From Streptococcus infantis SPAR10 (GTDB taxonomy: Bacteria; Bacillota; Bacilli; Lactobacillales; Streptococcaceae): a DNA stretch of 64,000 nt. Below are positions 48,041 through 57,125 of the stretch, piece after piece (within the stretch, counting starts at the first letter, position 1; the number at the start of each line of letters is the position of its first letter). The notes under the pieces were generated by a model. It was not told where the DNA came from, searched no databases, and was given only the letters and a program-made list of their open reading frames with translations. The position numbers were made by a program, and so were the translations under genes. The stretch covers positions 62,001-126,000 of the forward strand of contig NZ_ALCH01000001.1 of assembly GCF_000279535.1 (NCBI RefSeq), in the 5' to 3' direction.

Positions 48041-49462
48041 ATGGACAAATTATTTAAACTAAAAGAGCACGGGACAGATGTCCGTACAGAGGTGCTTGCT
48101 GGTTTAACAACTTTCTTTGCAATGAGTTATATTCTCTTTGTAAACCCTCAAATGCTTTCGCAAACAGGAATGCCTGTTCAGGGTGTATTCTTGGCAACAA
48201 TCATCGGTTCTGTAGTAGGAACTTTGATGATGGCTTTCTATGCTAACTTGCCATACGCACAAGCTCCAGGTATGGGACTTAATGCTTTCTTTACATTTAC
48301 GGTTGTATTCGGAATGGGCTATACTTGGAAAGAAGCTCTTGGTATGGTCTTCATCTGTGGGATTATTTCTCTCATTATCACATTAACCAATGTTCGTAAA
48401 ATGATCATTGAGTCTATCCCTGCAACTCTTCGTTCAGCAATTTCAGCTGGTATTGGTGTTTTCCTTGCCTATGTTGGTATTAAGAATGCTGGTCTCTTGA
48501 AATTCTCGATTGACCCAGGGACTTATACTGTAGCAGGTGAAGGAGCAGATAAGGCTCAAGCAGCGATTACTGCAAATGCAGCAGCTGTTCCAGGATTGGT
48601 AGATTTCAATACTCCAGCAGTATTGGTAGCTATTGCAGGTCTTGCCATTACAATCTTCTTTGTTGTTAAAGGTATTAAAGGTGGAATTATTCTTTCTATT
48701 TTGACAACGACTGTCCTTGCGATTGCGGTTGGTCTTGTGAATTTGTCAGGAATCGATTTTGCTAGCAACAATCTTTCAGCAGCAGTTAACGACCTAGGAA
48801 CTTTATTTGGTGCAGCCCTTGGTTCAGAAGGTTTGGGTTCTCTGATTTCAAATACTTCACGTTTACCTGAAACCTTGATGGCCATTCTTGCCTTCTCATT
48901 GACTGATATTTTTGATACAATTGGTACTCTTATCGGTACAGGTGAAAAAGTTGGGATCATCGCATCAAGCGGTGAAAACAATGAGTCAGCTAAATTGGAT
49001 AAGGCTCTATATTCTGACTTGGTGGCGACATCAGTTGGTGCCATTGCAGGTACTTCAAACGTTACAACTTATATTGAGTCAGCAGCAGGGATCGGTGCTG
49101 GTGGACGTACTGGATTGACAGCCTTAGTTGTTGCTATCTGTTTTGCTCTATCAAGCTTCTTTAGCCCACTTCTTGCCATTGTGCCTTCAGCTGCGACAGC
49201 ACCAATTTTGATTATCGTCGGAATTATGATGCTTTCTAATTTGAAAAACATTCCTTGGGATGATATGTCAGAAGCTGTTCCAGCCTTCTTCACATCTATC
49301 TTTATGGGATTTAGTTACTCCATTACACAAGGGATTGCCGTTGGTTTCCTAACTTACACTTTAGCGAAGATTGTTAAAGGTCAAGTTAAGGAAGTGCATG
49401 TCATGATTTGGATTTTAGACGCTCTGTTCATCTTGAACTACATTAGCATGGCTCTAAACTAA
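48041..49462 (+). CDS. NCS2 family purine (guanine/hypoxanthine or adenine) permease
   Basis: A 473-residue transporter with about thirteen to fourteen spans of the AzgA/PbuG branch: start FKLKEHGTDVRTEVLAGLTTFFAMSYI, APGMGLNAFFTFTVVFG and the TDIFDTIGTLIG stretch. These proton symporters import guanine, hypoxanthine or adenine for salvage. AAAGGAG precedes the ATG. A gene symbol is not given because the purine cannot be settled. Confidence 0.93.
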   Translation: MDKLFKLKEHGTDVRTEVLAGLTTFFAMSYILFVNPQMLSQTGMPVQGVFLATIIGSVVGTLMMAFYANLPYAQAPGMGLNAFFTFTVVFGMGYTWKEALGMVFICGIISLIITLTNVRKMIIESIPATLRSAISAGIGVFLAYVGIKNAGLLKFSIDPGTYTVAGEGADKAQAAITANAAAVPGLVDFNTPAVLVAIAGLAITIFFVVKGIKGGIILSILTTTVLAIAVGLVNLSGIDFASNNLSAAVNDLGTLFGAALGSEGLGSLISNTSRLPETLMAILAFSLTDIFDTIGTLIGTGEKVGIIASSGENNESAKLDKALYSDLVATSVGAIAGTSNVTTYIESAAGIGAGGRTGLTALVVAICFALSSFFSPLLAIVPSAATAPILIIVGIMMLSNLKNIPWDDMSEAVPAFFTSIFMGFSYSITQGIAVGFLTYTLAKIVKGQVKEVHVMIWILDALFILNYISMALN

Positions 49463-49474
49463 AGACAAAAACTT

Positions 49475-49506
49475 TAAAAAAGAAGGAGGAAACTCCTCTT
49501 TTTTTA
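49475..49506 (+). terminator. Terminator after the purine permease gene
   Basis: A near-perfect stem (aaaaagaaggag with ctcctcttttt, one bulge), GAAA loop, and T run. Confidence 0.75.
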
Positions 49507-49536
49507 TTACTAGAAATGTCGCAAAAGAAAACTTTT

Positions 49537-49545
49537 TGGTATAAT
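49537..49545 (+). promoter_or_regulatory. Extended -10 promoter giving a leaderless tsaE mRNA
   Basis: TGG-TATAAT (49537-49545). The tsaE ATG (49552) is only 6 nt further, where transcription itself should start. Confidence 0.65.
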
Positions 49546-49551
49546 AATAAC

Positions 49552-49995
49552 ATGCACACAAAAAATGAAGATGAACTAATCGTTCTTGGACAAGAGTTGG
49601 GTAGTCTACTTGAAAAAAATGATGTATTGATTTTAACTGGTGAATTAGGTGCTGGAAAAACCACATTAACAAAAGGTCTAGCTAAAGGACTAGGGATTCA
49701 TCAAATGATCAAAAGTCCTACTTATACCATTGTTCGAGAATATGAAGGACGCCTACCCCTGTATCACTTGGATGTTTATCGTATCGAAGGGGATGCAGAT
49801 TCTATCGATTTGGACGAATTTCTTTTTGGTTCAGGTGTGACGGTTATTGAGTGGGGACAGCTATTAGGTGAGGCTCTTCCAGCCGACTATCTGGAATTAG
49901 AAATTCTTAAAGATGGTGAGGGCCGTGAAGTTGTTTTTCATGCTCATGGTCAACGAGCGACAGAACTCTTGCAGAGGTTGACAGATGGAGTATGA
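49552..49995 (+). CDS. tsaE: tRNA t6A biosynthesis ATPase TsaE
   Basis: A 147-residue P-loop ATPase that works with TsaB-TsaD to make t6A37 in ANN-decoding tRNAs. Walker A LTGELGAGKTTLTKGLAKGL; SPTYTIVREYEG and LYHLDVYRI are family hallmarks. The start MHTKNEDEL at 49552 fits known lengths; it has no Shine-Dalgarno sequence and lies at the predicted transcription start. Its end overlaps the GNAT gene by 11 nt. Confidence 0.95.
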   Translation: MHTKNEDELIVLGQELGSLLEKNDVLILTGELGAGKTTLTKGLAKGLGIHQMIKSPTYTIVREYEGRLPLYHLDVYRIEGDADSIDLDEFLFGSGVTVIEWGQLLGEALPADYLELEILKDGEGREVVFHAHGQRATELLQRLTDGV

Positions 49996-50506
49996 TTTAT
50001 TAATTCGTGAAGCAGAAGCCCAAGATGCTACAGAACTTATTGCACTTTTGGATCAGATTGGTCATGAATCTAGTTTTACCAGTCTGGATGAAAATGGAAT
50101 TGCAATGAGTGAATCTGAGATGCAGCGTTTTATTAACAAGCAGGCCCAGTCGTATAATCAGATTACTTTACTAGCTTATTTGAATGACGAATTGGCAGGA
50201 GTGATCAATATAACGGCTGATCAACGTCCGCGAGTTCGGCATATTGGGGATATCTTTTTGGGTATTAAAAAAGCCTATTGGGGAAATGGTCTCGGTAGTA
50301 TCGTGATGGAAGAAGCTATTGAGTGGGCCCAGTCGAGCGGAAGTATTCGACGCTTACAATTGACAGTTCAAAAACGAAATCTGGCAGCTGTTCATCTATA
50401 TAAAAAGCTGGGCTTCATCATTGAAGGCCAGCAGGAACGCGGCGCTTGTATAGAAGGAGGAGAGTTTCTTGATGTTTACCTGATGGGTCGACTGATAGAC
50501 AAATAA
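49985..50506 (+). CDS. GNAT family N-acetyltransferase
   Basis: A 173-residue acetyltransferase. The acetyl-CoA site is IKKAYWGNGLGSIVMEEAIEWA (Q/RxxGxG/A-type loop), followed by LQLTVQKRNLAAVHLYKKLGF, typical of the RimJ/RimL-like branch. Substrate unknown. It overlaps the end of tsaE and precedes the LCP gene by 4 nt, an arrangement kept in pneumococcus. Confidence 0.9.
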   Translation: MEYDLLIREAEAQDATELIALLDQIGHESSFTSLDENGIAMSESEMQRFINKQAQSYNQITLLAYLNDELAGVINITADQRPRVRHIGDIFLGIKKAYWGNGLGSIVMEEAIEWAQSSGSIRRLQLTVQKRNLAAVHLYKKLGFIIEGQQERGACIEGGEFLDVYLMGRLIDK

Positions 50507-50510
50507 ATAT

Positions 50511-51560
50511 ATGGCAAAAAAAATAATCGGAATGTTTTTAGGCTTTGTTCTTGTGACAGTGCTTGGTGTGGGAGCTTATGCCTATACTATCTACCAACAA
50601 AGTACACAGACTTTAGCCAAAACTTACAAACAAATCGGAGAAGAAACCAAGGTTATCGAGGCAACTGAACCATTGACAATCCTTCTTATGGGGGTAGATA
50701 CGGGGAATGTTGAACGTACAGACCCATGGGCAGGAAATAGTGATTCAATGATCTTGGTAACAGTGAATCCTAAAACCAAGAAAGTCGTTATGATGAGTTT
50801 GGAACGTGATATTCTGACACAAATCCAACAACCAGATGGTAGTGTTAGAGAAGCTAAACTCAACGCTGCCTATGCTGACGGTGGGGCAGAGCTTGCCATT
50901 TCGACCATTCAAAAAATGATGAATATCCATATCGACCGCTATGTGATGGTCAATATGCACGGTCTTCAAAGAATGGTTGATGCTGTCGGAGGTATCACAG
51001 TAAACAACACTCTAGGTTTCCCAATCTCTATCCAAGACCAGGAACCATTTAACACGATTTCTATCGGTGTTGGGGAACAAACCCTAAATGGTGACGAGGC
51101 GCTAGTATATTCACGCATGCGCTATCAGGATCCAGAGGGAGACTACGGTCGTCAGAAACGTCAGCGCGAAGTTATCCAAAAGATTGTTGAAAAAATTCTT
51201 AGTTTGAATAGTGTCAGCCACTATCAAGAAATTTTGAAGGCTCTTAGCGATAACATGCAGACAAATATCGAGATTACGACAACAACGATTCCTCAGTTGA
51301 TGGGCTACCAAGATTCCTTTAAGAATATTGAGTCTCAGCAATTGCGTGGAGAGGATGCAATGATTGATGAGACATCTTACCAAATCGTGACATCTGAGCA
51401 TATGTTAGAAATGCAAAATCTCTTACGTCGTTCATTGGATAAGCCAGAAGTTACCGAATTGGAGACAAATGTAGTCTTGTATGAAAATATTTATGGGCGT
51501 TTACCACAAATAACTGGTTCTGTTGCAGATCAGGAACAACAAGGCCAACAAGAACAATAA
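50511..51560 (+). CDS. lytR: LytR-CpsA-Psr (LCP) family cell-wall glycopolymer ligase
   Basis: A 349-residue membrane-anchored enzyme: an N-terminal span (about residues 7-25), then the LCP domain with LLMGVDTGN, NSDSMILVTVNP, SLERDI and the lipid-phosphate-binding SRMRYQDPEGDYGRQKRQRE. LCP proteins join teichoic acid or capsule chains to peptidoglycan outside the cell. Ribosome site is weak, so translation is probably coupled to the GNAT gene. The C-terminus is Gln-rich. Confidence 0.94.
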   Translation: MAKKIIGMFLGFVLVTVLGVGAYAYTIYQQSTQTLAKTYKQIGEETKVIEATEPLTILLMGVDTGNVERTDPWAGNSDSMILVTVNPKTKKVVMMSLERDILTQIQQPDGSVREAKLNAAYADGGAELAISTIQKMMNIHIDRYVMVNMHGLQRMVDAVGGITVNNTLGFPISIQDQEPFNTISIGVGEQTLNGDEALVYSRMRYQDPEGDYGRQKRQREVIQKIVEKILSLNSVSHYQEILKALSDNMQTNIEITTTTIPQLMGYQDSFKNIESQQLRGEDAMIDETSYQIVTSEHMLEMQNLLRRSLDKPEVTELETNVVLYENIYGRLPQITGSVADQEQQGQQEQ

Positions 51561-51572
51561 GAAGTGCATACT

Positions 51573-51603
51573 AAAATCGTAGGAATTTTCCTGCGATTTT
51601 TTC
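51573..51603 (+). terminator. Terminator after lytR
   Basis: aaatcgtagga pairs with tcctgcgattt (51573-51599, one G-T pair), then a T run; it stops just before the competence box of cinA. Confidence 0.8.
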
Positions 51604-51610
51604 AAAGAAA

Positions 51611-51618
51611 TCCGAATA
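51611..51618 (+). promoter_or_regulatory. SigmaX (competence) cin-box of cinA-recA, one mismatch
   Basis: TCCGAATA differs at one base from the consensus TACGAATA recognised by ComX/sigmaX. Position (19 nt before cinA) and company agree with the pneumococcal late competence promoter of cinA-recA. Confidence 0.75.
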
Positions 51619-51636
51619 GATAGGTAGGAGGAAAAA

Positions 51637-52893
51637 ATGAAAGCGGAAATCATAGCTGTTGGAACAGAGATTCTAACAGGTCAAATTGTCAATACCAATG
51701 CTCAGTTTTTATCTGAAAAGTTGGCTGAAATCGGTGTTGATGTCTACTTCCAAACGGCTGTAGGAGATAATGAATCTCGTCTCTTATCTTTGTTGGAGAT
51801 TGCTAAGAATCGCAGCAATCTGGTTATCCTAACAGGAGGATTGGGACCGACAGAGGATGATTTGACCAAACAAACCTTGGCCCATTTTCTAGGGCGTGAT
51901 TTAACTTTTGATGCTCAAGCACAGGCTAAACTAGATAATTTCTTTGCCCATCGCCCAGACTATGCCCGAACTCCAAATAATGAACGCCAAGCTCAAATCG
52001 TTGAGGGTTCAATCCCGCTACCTAATGAAACAGGACTAGCAGTCGGAGGCATGATCGAGGTGGCTGGCGTAACCTATGTCGTCCTACCAGGTCCGCCAAG
52101 TGAACTGAAACCCATGGTTTTAAATGAATTGCTTCCGAGATTGACAACTGGAGCTAGGTTATACTCACGTGTGCTACGTTTCTTTGGCATTGGCGAGAGC
52201 CAGCTAGTAACGATTCTGTCGGATTTGATTGAAGAGCAGACAGATCCAACCTTGGCACCTTATGCAAAAATAGGAGAAGTGACTCTGCGCTTGTCTACCA
52301 AGGCTACTAGTCAAGAAGAAGCAAGAAAATCTTTGGATCGTCTTGAGGTTCAAATTCTTGCACGCCAGACTTTTGAAGGTGTTGCTTTAAAGGATATCTG
52401 CTATGGTTATGGTGAGGAAGCGAGTCTAGCTAGTGTAGTTGTTGAGGACTTGAAAAAGCAGCATAAAACCATAACGGCTGCGGAAAGTTTGACAGCAGGG
52501 CTTTTTCAAGCAACTTTGGCAGACTTTTCGGGAGTGTCAGCTATCTTTAAAGGTGGTTTTGTCACTTATAGTCTGGAAGAAAAGGCTAAGATGTTAGATG
52601 TTTCACAAGTAGAGTTGGAAGAACATGGAGTTGTTTCAGCCTTTACGGCGGAAAAAATGGCAGATCAGGCACGGTTTAAAACTCAATCAGACATTGGGGT
52701 TAGCTTGACAGGAGTGGCTGGTCCGGATAGTCTAGAAGGCCATCCAGCAGGCACAGTTTTTATCGGTTTGTCTCAAGTATCAGGCACAGAAGTTGTTCAG
52801 GTCAATATAGCTGGAAGAAGTCGAGCAGATGTTCGTAAAATTGCAGTCATGCATGCTTTTAACTTAGTTCGCAAAGCTTTATTAAGTGACTGA
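51637..52893 (+). CDS. cinA: Competence/damage-inducible protein CinA
   Basis: A 418-residue protein. N-terminal molybdopterin-binding-like domain ([36 protein letters not shown]) and C-terminal nicotinamide-nucleotide amidase domain ([38 protein letters not shown]). In streptococci it is a late competence gene that brings RecA to the membrane and may recycle NAD. AGGAGG precedes the ATG. recA follows 54 nt later. Confidence 0.96.
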   Translation: MKAEIIAVGTEILTGQIVNTNAQFLSEKLAEIGVDVYFQTAVGDNESRLLSLLEIAKNRSNLVILTGGLGPTEDDLTKQTLAHFLGRDLTFDAQAQAKLDNFFAHRPDYARTPNNERQAQIVEGSIPLPNETGLAVGGMIEVAGVTYVVLPGPPSELKPMVLNELLPRLTTGARLYSRVLRFFGIGESQLVTILSDLIEEQTDPTLAPYAKIGEVTLRLSTKATSQEEARKSLDRLEVQILARQTFEGVALKDICYGYGEEASLASVVVEDLKKQHKTITAAESLTAGLFQATLADFSGVSAIFKGGFVTYSLEEKAKMLDVSQVELEEHGVVSAFTAEKMADQARFKTQSDIGVSLTGVAGPDSLEGHPAGTVFIGLSQVSGTEVVQVNIAGRSRADVRKIAVMHAFNLVRKALLSD

Positions 52894-52897
52894 CTTT

Positions 52898-52906
52898 TGA
52901 TATAAT
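52898..52906 (+). promoter_or_regulatory. Basal promoter of recA
   Basis: TGA-TATAAT (52898-52906) in the cinA-recA gap gives recA expression outside competence. Confidence 0.6.
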
Positions 52907-52947
52907 AGAAGAAGGTTCTTAGAATCATTAAAATATAGGAGAACAAA

Positions 52948-54099
52948 ATGGCGAAAAAACCAACAAAAAAATTAGATGAAATTGGGAAAAAATTTGGAGC
53001 TGATCGTGAAAAAGCTTTGAATGATGCCCTTAAATTGATTGAAAAAGACTTCGGTAAGGGTTCAATCATGCGCTTGGGTGAGCGAGCAGAACAAAAAGTG
53101 CAAGTGATGAGTTCAGGCTCTTTGGCACTTGATATTGCACTCGGTTCAGGTGGTTATCCAAAGGGACGTATCATCGAAATCTACGGTCCAGAGTCATCAG
53201 GTAAGACAACAGTTGCCCTTCACGCTGTAGCGCAAGCACAAAAAGAAGGCGGAATTGCAGCCTTTATCGATGCGGAACACGCTCTTGACCCAGCCTATGC
53301 AGCAGCTCTTGGGGTTAACATTGACGAATTGCTATTGTCACAACCAGACTCAGGTGAGCAAGGTCTTGAAATTGCTGGGAAATTGATTGATTCAGGTGCG
53401 GTTGACCTTGTTGTTATTGACTCAGTTGCAGCCCTTGTTCCTCGTGCGGAAATCGATGGAGATATCGGAGATAGCCACGTTGGTCTTCAAGCTCGTATGA
53501 TGAGCCAAGCTATGCGTAAACTCGGTGCTTCTATCAACAAGACAAAGACAATTGCTATCTTCATCAACCAGTTGCGTGAAAAAGTAGGGGTTATGTTTGG
53601 AAATCCAGAAACAACTCCTGGTGGACGCGCCCTTAAATTCTATGCTTCAGTCCGTTTGGATGTGCGTGGAAGTACACAAATCAAGGGAACTGGTGACCAA
53701 AAAGATACCAACGTTGGTAAAGAAACTAAGATTAAAGTTGTGAAAAACAAGGTGGCTCCACCGTTCAAAGAAGCTCTTGTTGAAATCATGTATGGTGAAG
53801 GGATTTCTAGAACTGGTGAACTCTTGAAGATTGCTAGTGATTTGGATATTATCCAAAAAGCAGGTGCTTGGTACTCATACAAGGGTGAAAAAATCGGACA
53901 AGGTTCTGAAAATGCGAAGAAATACTTGGCGGATCACCCAGAAATCTTTGATGAAATTGACCACCAAGTTCGTGTTCAATATGGTTTGATTGAAGAGGAA
54001 GAAGGCTCTAAAGCAAGTGCGGCAGCAGTTGATGCAGATTCTAACCAAGAAGTAACACTTGATTTGGGAGACGCTCTTGAAATCGAAATTGAAGAATAA
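52948..54099 (+). CDS. recA: Recombinase RecA
   Basis: A 383-residue strand-exchange ATPase. Walker [15 protein letters not shown], Walker [14 protein letters not shown], loop L2 [22 protein letters not shown], and an acidic C-terminal tail. It is used in repair and in integrating DNA during transformation. It has two promoters, sigmaX read-through from cinA and its own. A terminator follows at once; dinF and lytA, its partners in pneumococcus, are absent here. Confidence 0.98.
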   Translation: MAKKPTKKLDEIGKKFGADREKALNDALKLIEKDFGKGSIMRLGERAEQKVQVMSSGSLALDIALGSGGYPKGRIIEIYGPESSGKTTVALHAVAQAQKEGGIAAFIDAEHALDPAYAAALGVNIDELLLSQPDSGEQGLEIAGKLIDSGAVDLVVIDSVAALVPRAEIDGDIGDSHVGLQARMMSQAMRKLGASINKTKTIAIFINQLREKVGVMFGNPETTPGGRALKFYASVRLDVRGSTQIKGTGDQKDTNVGKETKIKVVKNKVAPPFKEALVEIMYGEGISRTGELLKIASDLDIIQKAGAWYSYKGEKIGQGSENAKKYLADHPEIFDEIDHQVRVQYGLIEEEEGSKASAAAVDADSNQEVTLDLGDALEIEIEE

Positions 54100-54103
54100 A
54101 AAG

Positions 54104-54134
54104 AAAAGTAGCAGTAAAACTGCTACTTTTTTTA
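54104..54134 (+). terminator. Terminator after recA
   Basis: Perfect stem aaaagtagcag (54104-54114) with ctgctactttt (54120-54130), then further Ts. Confidence 0.9.
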
Positions 54135-54145
54135 TTTCATGAGAA

Positions 54146-54700
54146 CTAATGTTCGCTAAAACGTCGGTATTTGATGCGAAAGTCGAAGTAATTCTCTTCT
54201 TGCAATTTTTGAAAGATGTTTCGATAGGCCTCTTCATCAAAATGGTCGCCACGGTAGAGAATTTCAAAACTCATTCCCTCGTATTCTAAAAAGGCATTGG
54301 CAGTTTTGAAGCCATTTTGCAAGTAGAAGTCCATGCGGGCCTTTCGTTGTTCGTGATTATCACAGTCTTCGTCTAATCGCTCCACTTCAAGAATCATAGT
54401 ACGCTGGTAAAAATCAATGAGTTTTTCAATGATTTCTCTCCCGTAGCCATGACTGCGGAGATGGGGCATAATGGCAAAGAAGCTAATGTAGAAAGCTTTT
54501 TGATTAGAAATGGCAAAAGCGAAGCCGACAAATTCTTCTTCGTTATAAAAGGCGAAAAAGTGGGCGTCATCTCTATCCTGGTAACTTAAAAATTCCTCCA
54601 AAGAGACGCGTTCTTCTTCGGGGAAGGCCTCCTTGTTTAATTGTTCCACTTTCTCAAGGTCTGGGAATACATCTGTAATTAACTGACTTGTTAAGCTCAT
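54146..54700 (-). CDS. GNAT family N-acetyltransferase
   Basis: A 184-residue acetyltransferase with AIMPHLRSHGYGREIIEKLIDF as the acetyl-CoA loop and ARMDFYLQNGFKTANAFLEY after it. Substrate unknown. GGAGGG precedes the ATG on the minus strand. It lies convergent to recA and marks the left edge of the accessory region. Confidence 0.88.
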   Translation of the reverse strand: MSLTSQLITDVFPDLEKVEQLNKEAFPEEERVSLEEFLSYQDRDDAHFFAFYNEEEFVGFAFAISNQKAFYISFFAIMPHLRSHGYGREIIEKLIDFYQRTMILEVERLDEDCDNHEQRKARMDFYLQNGFKTANAFLEYEGMSFEILYRGDHFDEEAYRNIFQKLQEENYFDFRIKYRRFSEH

Positions 54701-54773
54701 ACATACCCTCCTTTTCTGTCACGATTATACCAGATTGTTTACATATAGGCAACGCTTTCTTGGGAGTTAGAGA

Positions 54774-54989
54774 CTAAGTCTGACCTTGTTCCTCTTCATC
54801 ATTCAAATCATGAAACGACTCGAAGGCCTTTTCTTCTTCGACTTGCCTCCAGTCTACTTTGAAATTATCGAAACGTGACAGTTTAATTCTGTCTCCAACT
54901 TCCAATTCTAAGCAAGCCTGTCGATAAATATCATTAAGTCGTTCGGTATTTTTGAGTTCAGTAATCCGTGCTTGTTTTATCTTTTCCAT
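54774..54989 (-). CDS. Small hypothetical protein
   Basis: A 71-residue charged, mostly helical protein (ARITELKNTERLNDIYRQA, then LEVGDRIKLSRFDNFKVDW) with an acidic tail. AAAGGA lies upstream of the ATG on the minus strand. No family or link to the restriction genes is recognised. Confidence 0.6.
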   Translation of the reverse strand: MEKIKQARITELKNTERLNDIYRQACLELEVGDRIKLSRFDNFKVDWRQVEEEKAFESFHDLNDEEEQGQT

Positions 54990-55095
54990 AAAAATTTCCT
55001 TTCGGGTTGAGTTGATGTTTTCAGAGGATAACTCTCTTCACGAGAAAAGTACAGTATTTTTTGAAGAAAGTGGGGGTCGATGAGTGATAGGAAGA

Positions 55096-55126
55096 TTGTG
55101 AAAACAATCTCGAGATATGTTATAAT
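55096..55126 (+). promoter_or_regulatory. Promoter of the type III restriction-modification operon
   Basis: TGT-TATAAT (55118-55126) is an extended -10. TTGTGA at 55096-55101 gives a long 19-nt spacer. Expected start near 55133, leaving a leader of about 140 nt. Confidence 0.6.
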
Positions 55127-55152
55127 AGAACTAGAAAAATTAAATAAACCCG

Positions 55153-55226
55153 AAGGGTACCCTTCCTTTATTATATTCATAATAAAGGAAGGGTACCCTT
55201 CCTTTATTATATTCATAATAAAGGAA
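55153..55226. repeat. Perfect tandem duplication of a 36-bp palindromic unit in the mod leader
   Basis: Copies at 55153-55188 and 55189-55224 are identical. Each contains the 12-bp stem ttcctttattat/ataataaaggaa with an attc loop, and the join carries ggtacc, so larger alternative hairpins can form. It lies between the mod promoter and its start, inside the mRNA leader. Confidence 0.92.
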
Positions 55227-55271
55227 TCCTATCAGCCCTTCGCTCTAAAAAGTTGAAAGGTGAAATTTAGG

Positions 55272-57122
55272 ATGAAACAGGAACTTGAGCAACTGTTATC
55301 ACAACATGACGCATTTTTAGTTGAGGGAGAGCTAAACAAAAACAAACTAGCGGAGCTGGCACGACAATACAACCCGGAACTCCTAAATCTCTTAATGAGT
55401 AACGAAAAAATCTCCCAACATTTCTTTGCGACGCTTGAAACCGGCGTCCTAATCTTTAAGAAAGATGTCTTTTTACAGTTTTTGAATAACAAGGAGTTTT
55501 TACCTGACAGCTTTACATCTTACAAGACAAAAATCGGTTTAGCGACAGGTGACAAGTACCTATCAGAAAATCAGGAAGTTGTCCTGAATTTTCCATACAA
55601 AGATTGTGTGCTAGAGGGTGGACAGACTAAGGATGATGCCAAACGACAGGAAATTTTTTTTAACGAGACACTCGCACCGACTGAGATTAATCGTCTGTTA
55701 GATAATAAGGTTTTAACTAACTTCAAACGGTATGATGAAACTGGTGAGCATGAAGTAGAAGAACTCAGTGATAGTGATAACCTCATCATCAAAGGTAATA
55801 ATCTCATTGCCCTTCATAGCCTCAAAAAACGCTTTGTGGGGAAAATTGATAGTATAATAATTGATCCTCCATATTTTTTTAATAAAAATAAATCAGACGA
55901 TTCATTCAGCTATAATTCAAATTTTAAACTATCAACTTGGTTAACTTTTATGAAAAATAGATTAGAAGTGGCCAAAGAACTCTTATCTGAAAATGGTTTT
56001 ATTTCAATTATCATAGGCATAGATGGGGTTAATCATTTAAAATTGTTAGCAGATGAAGTATTTGATGTTTCTTCAGATAATAAAAAGTTTGTAGGACAGA
56101 TAACTTGGAGAAAAACAGATAATCAGCCGAATATTGGTGATTATGCAAATGTTATAGACTTTATTTTGATATATAGAAAAAATTCTGATGCAAAACTAAA
56201 AAGGTTACCACTTTCCAATAAAGCTCAAAAAGAATATTCATATGAAGATGAAAACGGGAAATATAGAAGGTCAAATATACTGGACTTAACCAGAGGAAAA
56301 TACAATTATGATATTCAGACACCTGAAGGAACAATATTATCCGGTCCATGGATGATAAATAAAGATGAGTTTAATAGATTAGTTTCTGTTGATGGGATAC
56401 ATTGGCCTTCAAAAGGAAAACAAATTCCATATGGAAAAATGTACCTTAAAGATGCGATTGAAAATGGTCAAATAACTAGTGATTTCTGGGATGGTTCCTA
56501 TGGAACTAATCAACGAAGTGCTGATGAAATTAAGGAATTATTTGGAGACAGAGTTTTTACCTTTGCTAAACCTGAAAAATTGATTCAGAATCTGATTTCT
56601 ATTTCAAGCAGTAAGGGCGACATCGTCCTTGACTACCACCTTGGTTCGGGTACAACTGCAGCCGTCGCTCATAAGATGAACCGACAGTATATAGGTATCG
56701 AGCAGATGGACTATATTGAGACGGTTTCGGTGGAGCGACTGAAAAAGGTTATCGCTGGTGAACAAGGTGGTGTCTCAAAAGACGTTAACTGGTCTGGCGG
56801 CGGTAGTTTTGTCTACGCTGAAATTAAAAATGATGCTCAAGATTTTAAAAACTCAATTTTTGAAGCGACAACAACAGAAGAGTTATTAGAGTTATTTGAA
56901 ATTGCTAAAAAATCATCTTTCTTGTCTTACCGTATCGACCCTAAAAAACTGAAAGCGAGTGAGTTTGAAAAGCTTTCCTTGGCAGAACAAAAGCAAATAC
57001 TATCTGAAATTATAGATAACAATAATCTCTACGTGAATTACTCGGATATTGACGATATTGATTACGGGATTTCCGCTCAAGATAAAAAGTTCAATCATGC
57101 TTTCTACGGAAAGGAACAGTAA
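55272..57122 (+). CDS. mod: Type III restriction-modification system methyltransferase subunit Mod
   Basis: A 616-residue adenine methyltransferase. Motif order is that of the beta class: DPPY (about 198-201) with IDSIIIDPPYFFNKNK, then the target-recognition region, then the SAM motif DYHLGSGTTAAVAHKMNRQYIGIE near residue 455. Mod sets sequence specificity and can act without Res. Start at 55272 follows AAAGG; an in-frame GTG at 55260 is an alternative. The central part (about 55850-56600) is clearly more AT-rich, with many AGA, ATA and AAA codons, than either flank, which suggests an exchanged specificity domain. It contains a T8 run at 55654-55661. res follows 3 nt later. Confidence 0.94.
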   Translation: MKQELEQLLSQHDAFLVEGELNKNKLAELARQYNPELLNLLMSNEKISQHFFATLETGVLIFKKDVFLQFLNNKEFLPDSFTSYKTKIGLATGDKYLSENQEVVLNFPYKDCVLEGGQTKDDAKRQEIFFNETLAPTEINRLLDNKVLTNFKRYDETGEHEVEELSDSDNLIIKGNNLIALHSLKKRFVGKIDSIIIDPPYFFNKNKSDDSFSYNSNFKLSTWLTFMKNRLEVAKELLSENGFISIIIGIDGVNHLKLLADEVFDVSSDNKKFVGQITWRKTDNQPNIGDYANVIDFILIYRKNSDAKLKRLPLSNKAQKEYSYEDENGKYRRSNILDLTRGKYNYDIQTPEGTILSGPWMINKDEFNRLVSVDGIHWPSKGKQIPYGKMYLKDAIENGQITSDFWDGSYGTNQRSADEIKELFGDRVFTFAKPEKLIQNLISISSSKGDIVLDYHLGSGTTAAVAHKMNRQYIGIEQMDYIETVSVERLKKVIAGEQGGVSKDVNWSGGGSFVYAEIKNDAQDFKNSIFEATTTEELLELFEIAKKSSFLSYRIDPKKLKASEFEKLSLAEQKQILSEIIDNNNLYVNYSDIDDIDYGISAQDKKFNHAFYGKEQ

Positions 57123-57125
57123 GCT

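Noticed and set aside
54977-55216. Minus-strand frame with repeated IIKEGYPS
   Set aside because: The repeat in the peptide only mirrors the 36-bp tandem duplication in the mod leader; no ribosome site.
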